From: UBA4716 sp036310525
GTDB taxonomy: Bacteria; Bacillota; Clostridia; UBA1381
DNA length: 9,768 bases
Assembly (NCBI GenBank): GCA_036310525.1
Contig: JAXJRQ010000190.1
Coordinates: 1 to 9,768, forward strand
Direction of reading: 5' to 3'
The notes beneath the pieces are model-generated. The model saw nothing but the letters and a program-made list of their open reading frames with translations. It searched no databases and was not told where the DNA came from. Every line of letters starts with the position of its first letter. Positions within the stretch are counted from its first letter, which is position 1. A program made the position numbers and the translations under genes. Of the stretch, positions 6,466 through 9,768 are shown in pieces.

Positions 6466-7850
6466 TGAAGAAAAATACTGTTAAAATAATTTTGGGGGTT
6501 GTGGTTCTTTTACTGTTAATCGGTGGTACTGCACTGTTGATGATGCCTTCTGATAATCAGGGAAATGCCACTACACCCACACCGGTATCAGATTATACAA
6601 CATATACTATTTTCAGTGAGCCGGTGGACAATGTAAAAGCTGTCGAGGTTGTCAAAAACGACGGAAATATTACAGCAGTAAAAGATAATGAGGGTAATTG
6701 GCTTATAAATGCACTTGCGCTTGGTGATATTGATTCTTCAAAATCAAGAAGTTTTGCGGAAGCGGCGATAAATTTGACAACTATTAAGCTTATTACTGAA
6801 AATGCAAAAGATTTATCAGAATACGGACTTGATAATCCGGGTATAAAATTAAAAATAACAAAAAATGATGGTGCGGTTGCAACCATTCTTATAGGTGAAA
6901 AAAGTCCGGTAAACGGTGAATATTTTACTAAAAACGAAGCAGAAAATAAAGTGTATACTTTAAGCTCGTATAAGGTTGAAACTCTCACAAAGCCTGAAAG
7001 CTATTATACACAATTTGAGCGTTTTTCAGTGGATGACGTATCTGCAATCAATAAAATAACAATTAAACGTCCCGATGCAACTATTGCATTTGAGATAAAT
7101 GATGTAGATAATACGGGCGGATATTACACTGCATGGAAAATGACAAGTCCTATACAGGCTGAAGCAAATGCAGATTATATCACCAATACAATATTTGCAA
7201 AGCTTGGCGAAATCAAACTGTCACAACCGATACAATCGGGAGACTTCGGGTTTGATAAGCCTGCAGCGGAATTGACGCTGAATTTCAGACCGTATGATGC
7301 CGATAAACAGGAATATAAAGAGGAATACACAGAAACTATTGTTGTTGGTAAAATGGTTGAGGGTAAGTATTTTGTTCAGTATGAAGGTAAGGCGTATTCT
7401 GTACCGGCAGCTTCGCTTGAATTTATCAACACTACGGTTCTGAATATGGTTTCAAAATTACAGTCGATATTTAATATAGCAGATGTCGAAAAGGTTGAAA
7501 TGAAATACGGAGAAACATCAGCAACTCTGGATATTCTTCACATTAACGAAGATGGCGATTTGTCGTTTAAAATTAATGGCAATGATATAGACCCTGATGA
7601 TGCAAAGAAATTCTATCAACAGCTTATAGGGGTTCTGGCAGACGGAATTTACAATGGTCAGAATTTAGGCGAAACTGTATTATCTATTTACTACAAAGGA
7701 TATAACGGAAAGCCTGATAACACAATTGAATTTAAGACAATCAGTGACCTTGAATGTGCGATTGTAAAGAATGGCACAGCTCAATTTACTGTAAGCAGAA
7801 GTATTGTAAATCAGGTAATTGAAGCTATTAATACTCAGATTAATAAATAG
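6465..7850 (+). CDS. DUF4340 membrane-anchored extracytoplasmic protein
   Basis: The protein has 461 residues, with a single N-terminal hydrophobic anchor (about 6-27) after a lysine-containing start and no lipobox cysteine. The remainder is soluble and probably extracytoplasmic, beginning with a Thr/Pro-rich linker (TTPTPVSDYTTY). The body shows the DUF4340 pattern: VKAVEVVKNDGN, then NWLIN, then DLSEYGLDNPGIKLKI and an ILIGEKSP strand. The arrangement seems to recur in the second half (DFGFDKPAAELTLNF, then VVGKMVEGKYFVQYEGK), suggesting an internal duplication. DUF4340 genes commonly follow gldG-like genes in Firmicutes. The start ATG shares one base with the GldG-like stop, and AAGAGGAG at 6448-6455 is its ribosome binding site. 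A structural or adaptor role in the exporter complex is inferred; no enzymatic motif is visible. Confidence 0.8.
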   Translation: MKKNTVKIILGVVVLLLLIGGTALLMMPSDNQGNATTPTPVSDYTTYTIFSEPVDNVKAVEVVKNDGNITAVKDNEGNWLINALALGDIDSSKSRSFAEAAINLTTIKLITENAKDLSEYGLDNPGIKLKITKNDGAVATILIGEKSPVNGEYFTKNEAENKVYTLSSYKVETLTKPESYYTQFERFSVDDVSAINKITIKRPDATIAFEINDVDNTGGYYTAWKMTSPIQAEANADYITNTIFAKLGEIKLSQPIQSGDFGFDKPAAELTLNFRPYDADKQEYKEEYTETIVVGKMVEGKYFVQYEGKAYSVPAASLEFINTTVLNMVSKLQSIFNIADVEKVEMKYGETSATLDILHINEDGDLSFKINGNDIDPDDAKKFYQQLIGVLADGIYNGQNLGETVLSIYYKGYNGKPDNTIEFKTISDLECAIVKNGTAQFTVSRSIVNQVIEAINTQINK

Positions 7851-7861
7851 GGGGAAGCAAC

Positions 7862-8641
7862 ATGAATTTATGGGAAAAGGCAATGCCTTATGCCGATTCA
7901 AAGGTAGATTTTACACCGACAATTGAAGCTTATCCGGCAGAAGGTGACGGAGCAGTAATAATATTTCCGGGCGGCGGATATTGCAATCGTGCCGAGCATG
8001 AGGGTGAGCCTGTTGCAAAAATGCTTAATTCATATGGAATAACGGCATTTGTTGTACAGTACAGAGTATATCCGTATTCAAATCCTTCACCGCTTTCAGA
8101 TGCTATGCGTGCTGTCAGATATGTAAGAGCGCATGCAAAAGATTATAAGATTAATAAGGATAAGATTGCTGTAATGGGATTTAGTGCGGGAGGACATCTT
8201 GCGGGTTCTGTTTCTGTTCATTATGATAAGGATGTTTATGCACCTACGGATGCGATTGACAACGAATCAGCAAGACCGAACGCTTCGATTTTATGCTATC
8301 CTGTAATTGATATGCTTAATTACAGACATGATGGTTCAAAGTGTAATCTTCTTGGAGCACGTCCTAAATATGCGGATTTGGAATATATGTCGTTATATAA
8401 ACAGATAACTGACGATACTCCGCCTGCGTTTTTGTGGCATACTTCAAATGATGCTGTAGTACCTGTTGAAAATTCTCTGATGTATGCAAATGCACTTGCG
8501 GCACATAATATTCAGTTTGAACTGCATGTGTTCCCGCAAGGTCCGCACGGCATGGGACTGGCAGAGGATGATGTTCAGGTATGTCAGTGGACTAAAGCAC
8601 TTGATATATGGCTTGAAAACCTGGGTTGGAAAAATAAATGA
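7862..8641 (+). CDS. Alpha/beta hydrolase, acetyl-esterase-like
   Basis: The protein has 259 residues with no signal peptide or membrane helix, so it should be cytoplasmic. It resembles the BD-FAE / Aes-type esterases often seen in gut Clostridia. The oxyanion motif is FPGGGY (35-40), with Pro where the hormone-sensitive-lipase type has His. The nucleophile elbow is GFSAGGH (106-112) with Ser108. The other triad members are probably Asp197 (HTSNDAVVP) and His229 (QGPHGMG). Natural substrates of such enzymes are acetylated or feruloylated sugars and small esters, but the exact substrate cannot be read from the sequence. It follows the DUF4340 gene after 11 bases, has a GGGGGAAG ribosome binding site (7850-7857), and precedes a strong terminator. 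It is therefore the likely last gene of the exporter operon. Confidence 0.85.
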   Translation: MNLWEKAMPYADSKVDFTPTIEAYPAEGDGAVIIFPGGGYCNRAEHEGEPVAKMLNSYGITAFVVQYRVYPYSNPSPLSDAMRAVRYVRAHAKDYKINKDKIAVMGFSAGGHLAGSVSVHYDKDVYAPTDAIDNESARPNASILCYPVIDMLNYRHDGSKCNLLGARPKYADLEYMSLYKQITDDTPPAFLWHTSNDAVVPVENSLMYANALAAHNIQFELHVFPQGPHGMGLAEDDVQVCQWTKALDIWLENLGWKNK

Positions 8642-8645
8642 TTTC

Positions 8646-8678
8646 AAAAAAATGCCTTGTTATAACAAGGCATTTTTT
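8646..8678. terminator. Strong symmetric Rho-independent terminator
   Basis: A perfect inverted repeat, AATGCCTTGTTA / TAACAAGGCATT (8651-8674), is flanked by an A tract (8646-8652) on the left and a T tract (8673-8678) on the right. A second T run follows at 8684-8690. In RNA the stem would be at least 9 bp with a small A/U loop. The symmetry would allow termination in both directions, although no convergent gene is present here. It starts 4 bases after the hydrolase stop codon. Confidence 0.93.
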
Positions 8679-8707
8679 GAATATTTTTTTATCGTCTGTA
8701 CACAATA
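8678..8707 (+). promoter_or_regulatory. Sigma-G-like forespore promoter for spoVAD
   Basis: TGAATA (8678-8683) and CACAATA (8701-8707) are separated by 17 bases. They match the Bacillus sigma-G pattern as I recall it: TGnATA at -35 and CAnAnTA at -10. In B. subtilis the spoVA operon is transcribed in the forespore by sigma-G, so the placement is biologically apt. Initiation near 8713 would leave a leader of about 20 bases containing the ribosome binding site. The -35 begins on the last T of the terminator's T tract. Confidence 0.6.
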
Positions 8708-8734
8708 AAAATAAGGAAAACAGGAGGGAATAAA

Positions 8735-9742
8735 GTGAACAGACGACTCGGAAAACAAACAATAACTTTTGAAAATCCACCAATAATTATATCATCAGCC
8801 GCTATTGTGGGTGAAAAAGAAGGGCATGGACCATTGGCGGAAAGCTTTGATTTAATACTTGATGATGACACTTTCGGCGAAGCAAGCTGGGAAAAGGCAG
8901 AAAGTAAGCTTCAGCATGAAGCGGCGCTGATTGCATTAAAAAAGGCACAGCTTTCACCTGATAAAATAAATTATGCACTTGCGGGTGATTTGCTTAATCA
9001 GTGTATTGGTGCTCATTATGGTATGCGTGATATGCAAATTCCGTTTCTGGGACTTTATGGTGCGTGTTCAACTATGTCCGAGAGTATTTCGGTGGGAAGT
9101 ATGCTTATAGGCGGTGATTATGCTGATTATGTGATGTGTTTAACGTCAAGTCATTTTTGCAGTGCAGAAAAACAGTTCAGGTATCCGCTTGAATATGGAG
9201 GTCAGCGTACACCTACTGCACAATGGACGGTCACGGGTTCGGGATGCGCAATTCTTGCAAAAACCGGTGATGGACCTAAGATAACTCATATCACAACCGG
9301 AAAAATTGTTGATATGGGAATAAATGATATGACAAATATGGGGGCGGCAATGGCACCGGCGGCAATTGATACGCTTGCAATGCATTTTTCGGATACCGGC
9401 TTTACTCCCAAAGATTACGACCTGATACTTACGGGTGACCTTGGAATTGTAGGAAGCAATATTCTGGAAGAATTAATAATAAAAGAGGGATATAATATAA
9501 AAGGCAGACATAATGACTGCGGAAAAATGATATTTGATATTAAAAAGCAGGATGTTCATGCAGGCGGAAGCGGTTGCGGCTGTTGCGGAAGTGTATTTTG
9601 CGGACATATTATGAATGAATTGCGTGCAAAAAAATACAAACGTATCCTTTTGATGGCGACAGGCGCACTTATGAATCCGCAGATTATAAATCAGGGCGAA
9701 ACAATTCCTGCAATAGCACATGCGGTAACTGTTACGGTTTAA
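8735..9742 (+). CDS. spoVAD: Stage V sporulation protein AD (SpoVAD)
   Basis: SpoVAD is a spore inner-membrane-associated protein of the SpoVA channel that handles dipicolinic acid during spore formation and germination; the B. subtilis protein binds dipicolinic acid. The 335 residues are the normal length. The fold is thiolase-like: LGLYGACSTMSES (105-117) carries the conserved Cys111. The C-terminal block HAGGSGCGC is the family hallmark and is followed here by CGSVFCGH, making it unusually cysteine-rich. The N-terminus (GKQTITFENPPIIISSAAIVG, positions 6-26) also fits the family. The start is GTG, with AGGAGGG at 8722-8728 spaced 6 bases upstream. No spoVAC gene lies directly upstream, unlike the usual spoVAC-spoVAD-spoVAE order. 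A catalytic thiolase is unlikely given the overall SpoVAD-specific motifs. Confidence 0.95.
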   Translation: MNRRLGKQTITFENPPIIISSAAIVGEKEGHGPLAESFDLILDDDTFGEASWEKAESKLQHEAALIALKKAQLSPDKINYALAGDLLNQCIGAHYGMRDMQIPFLGLYGACSTMSESISVGSMLIGGDYADYVMCLTSSHFCSAEKQFRYPLEYGGQRTPTAQWTVTGSGCAILAKTGDGPKITHITTGKIVDMGINDMTNMGAAMAPAAIDTLAMHFSDTGFTPKDYDLILTGDLGIVGSNILEELIIKEGYNIKGRHNDCGKMIFDIKKQDVHAGGSGCGCCGSVFCGHIMNELRAKKYKRILLMATGALMNPQIINQGETIPAIAHAVTVTV

Positions 9743-9751
9743 GGAGTAAAT

Positions 9752-9768
9752 ATGGAATATTTGAAAGC
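9752..9768 (+). CDS. spoVAE: Start of probable spoVAE (truncated by window end)
   Basis: AAGGAG at 9741-9746, overlapping the spoVAD stop, precedes an ATG at 9752 that opens MEYLKA before the window ends. Clostridial and Bacillus SpoVAE(b) proteins typically begin M(D/E)YLKAF and follow spoVAD directly. SpoVAE is a small multi-spanning membrane protein of the dipicolinic acid channel. Only six codons are visible, so the call rests on gene order and this short match. Confidence 0.65.

Noticed and set aside
8735..9742. Calling this gene a catalytic thiolase or 3-oxoacyl-ACP synthase
   Set aside because: The conserved Cys111 and overall fold are thiolase-like, but the GGSGCGC block, length and following MEYLKA gene start are specific to SpoVAD.

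Overview
The window is a single, gene-dense stretch from a low-GC, endospore-forming Firmicute, most likely an anaerobic member of the Clostridia. The evidence is the A/T-rich codon usage, strong AGGAGG-type ribosome binding sites, GTG starts, Firmicute-style HisRS and AspRS, and a spoVAD gene followed by the first codons of a probable spoVAE. All genes supported here lie on the + strand. There are no insertion sequences, tRNA or rRNA genes, CRISPR arrays or phage genes.

Layout. (1) Positions 1-244 are non-coding. They hold an extended -10 hexamer at the very left edge, an imperfect stem-loop with a CCTCC (anti-Shine-Dalgarno-like) stretch in an internal loop, and a good sigma-A promoter just upstream of hisS. 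(2) hisS (245-1495) and aspS (1496-3268) are translationally abutted aminoacyl-tRNA synthetase genes. (3) A 70-base gap carries a TATAAT box and hexamer repeats spaced like a PhoP box. It leads into an apparent operon (3339-8641) encoding a GldA/GldF/GldG-type ABC-2 exporter, a membrane-anchored DUF4340 protein and a cytoplasmic acetyl-esterase-like alpha/beta hydrolase. (4) A strong symmetric terminator closes that operon. (5) A sigma-G-like promoter starts within the terminator's T tract and drives spoVAD (8735-9742) and the next gene, probably spoVAE, which is cut by the window end.

How the genes work together. The synthetases charge tRNA-His and tRNA-Asp. The ATPase, permease, GldG-like and DUF4340 proteins look like one membrane machine: nucleotide-binding subunit, six-helix membrane subunit, and two large anchored extracytoplasmic subunits. 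Its substrate is unknown; the Gld name comes from gliding Bacteroidetes and does not imply gliding here. The SpoVA proteins move dipicolinic acid into the developing spore. The most notable signals are the compact terminator/forespore-promoter junction, spoVAD without an adjacent spoVAC, the possible small RNA at the left edge, and the Pho-box-like repeats before the exporter operon. I did not find a clearly novel system. The five-gene exporter cluster is the best candidate for undescribed function.
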